DNA from: Clostridia bacterium
GTDB taxonomy: Bacteria; Bacillota; Clostridia; Oscillospirales; CAG-382
Assembly (NCBI GenBank): GCA_017938055.1
Contig: JAGBCG010000057.1
Span: forward strand, 1 to 7,596
Direction of reading: 5' to 3'
DNA length: 7,596 nucleotides
This document shows, piece after piece, positions 7,151 through 7,596 of the stretch. Below the pieces are notes generated by a model that was not told the origin of the DNA, made no database searches, and worked only from the letters and a program-made list of their open reading frames with translations. The stretch's first letter is position 1. Each line of letters starts with the position of its first letter. A program made the translations under genes and the position numbers.

Positions 7151-7186
7151 AAAAGCCGTTTCAACTATGCGAAACGGCTCTTTTTT
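7151..7186 (-). terminator. Terminator-like hairpin, probably bidirectional
   Basis: The arms AGCCGTTTC (7154-7162) and GAAACGGCT (7171-7179) form a perfect 9-bp stem with an 8-base loop. It lies about 30 bases after the stop codon of the small minus-strand gene, where it would end that transcript; on that strand TTTGCTTTG follows. The better T-run (TTTTTT, 7181-7186) is on the plus strand, which has no visible gene to terminate. It should therefore also insulate against transcription from the left. Confidence 0.75.
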
Positions 7187-7211
7187 ACAGTTACATTTAA
7201 TATATTCAGCA

Positions 7212-7568
7212 CTACAGAACAAAATACCAATATCCATCAATGCAAGCAAGCATATGGTCGGCGGGATATCCTCCGTCTGCTCTGTATACACGCACATCGA
7301 CACAATCGCTCACTTGTTCTTCAGTCACTTGTAGCAATTCGGCAACACCCGCATAGTAAAGCAGCTGATTTATGTATGACAAAGGCGAGCTTAAAGCCGG
7401 CATTTCAGTCCCACCATATGCAAACTCCTCATAGTCCACAATGGATTGCATTTGTGCCTTTAATGCAGCATCAAATTCCTCCTTTGACAAATCACCTGAA
7501 TTTTTTTCAAATGTTTTTTTGAGTTTAGATTTTTTGTCAACAAAAAAACAACTGGATGAACAATACAA
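7212..7568 (-). CDS. Small hypothetical protein, start uncertain
   Basis: I do not recognise this protein. The open frame gives up to 118 residues: a Lys-rich N-terminal part (DKKSKLKKTFEKN), an acidic helix-like stretch (LSKEEFDAAL), a middle part SPLSYINQLLYYAGVAELLQV and an aromatic C-terminus ending GYWYFVL. The C-terminal two thirds read like a real folded protein. The start is doubtful: the first usable codon is TTG at 7568 with no ribosome binding site in front, and a stop in the same frame lies at 7590-7592. The in-frame ATG at 7451 would give 79 residues, with only a weak AAAGG before it. An ATG at 7590 opens a second frame, MYIYHYTFVLFIQLFF, that would join this one if the T7 run at 7543-7549 were one base shorter. 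The gene may therefore be frameshifted or misread there. It is followed by a terminator-like hairpin. Confidence 0.5.
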   Translation of the reverse strand: MYCSSSCFFVDKKSKLKKTFEKNSGDLSKEEFDAALKAQMQSIVDYEEFAYGGTEMPALSSPLSYINQLLYYAGVAELLQVTEEQVSDCVDVRVYRADGGYPADHMLACIDGYWYFVL

Positions 7569-7596
7569 ATGTATAATGATATATATACATTAAAAA

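Larger units (their letters stand above)
6871..7211. other. Gene-free AT-rich interval upstream of the large gene
   Basis: About 340 bases between the small gene and the ribosome binding site of the large gene hold no credible coding region. The open frames on the plus strand here run through the terminator hairpin and read as low-complexity Phe/Leu/His-rich sequence. The interval contains the candidate promoter, the repeat cluster and the terminator listed separately, plus T-rich tracts around 6965-7012. I see no riboswitch-like fold. Confidence 0.7.

Noticed and set aside
7026..7334. Plus-strand open frame of 102 residues
   Set aside because: It lies across the repeat cluster and hairpin, with biased composition (Phe, Cys, His) and no recognisable motif.
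7449..7480. Strong AAAGGAGG site inside the small gene
   Set aside because: The ATG just after it is out of frame and opens only three codons before a stop; it is too far from the in-frame ATG at 7451 to set that start convincingly.
7106..7522. Plus-strand open frame of 138 residues
   Set aside because: It runs through a terminator hairpin, overlaps the small minus-strand gene, has no good ribosome binding site and reads as a low-complexity shadow.
7535..7540. Perfect TTGACA (-35-like) on the minus strand
   Set aside because: No -10-like hexamer is found 16-18 bases downstream, and it lies within the open frame of the small gene.

Overview
The window looks like part of a low-to-moderate GC Firmicutes chromosome, most likely a gut-type Clostridia (Oscillospirales/Ruminococcaceae-like). 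This rests on the AT-rich intergenic DNA, the strong AAAAGGAG ribosome binding site, the style of the FtsH sequence, and a very large secreted protein built from bacterial Ig-like (Big) and InlB/Flg_new-type modules. The taxonomic placement is inference.

Layout from left to right. Positions 1-884 (+) hold the 3' part of ftsH, the membrane AAA+ zinc protease. Its 5' end lies outside the window, and the visible part contains the complete protease active site. Positions 885-1124 separate two convergent genes. This gap holds a 16-bp tandem duplication across the ftsH stop codon, a hairpin without a T-run, a strong plus-strand terminator for ftsH and a minus-strand terminator for the next gene. 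Positions 1125-6857 (-) hold one gene for a secreted protein of about 1,910 residues. It has a signal peptide, four Ig-like modules, two InlB-like modules, several beta-sandwich segments, a central SGNH/GDSL-type hydrolase domain and a conserved-looking C-terminal domain. Positions 6858-7211 hold no gene. They contain the probable promoter of the large gene, a cluster of TTTTGCACAAA-type repeats that looks like an operator, and a terminator-like hairpin. Positions 7212-7568 (-) encode a small protein I do not recognise, whose start is uncertain.

The genes do not form an obvious pathway. ftsH is a housekeeping gene that converges with an accessory cell-surface or extracellular enzyme gene. The large protein appears to be transcribed alone, with its own leader and terminator. 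A role in acting on or binding extracellular glycans or acylated polymers is the best reading, but the substrate cannot be seen from sequence. I see no mobile element, CRISPR array, tRNA, rRNA or convincing riboswitch.
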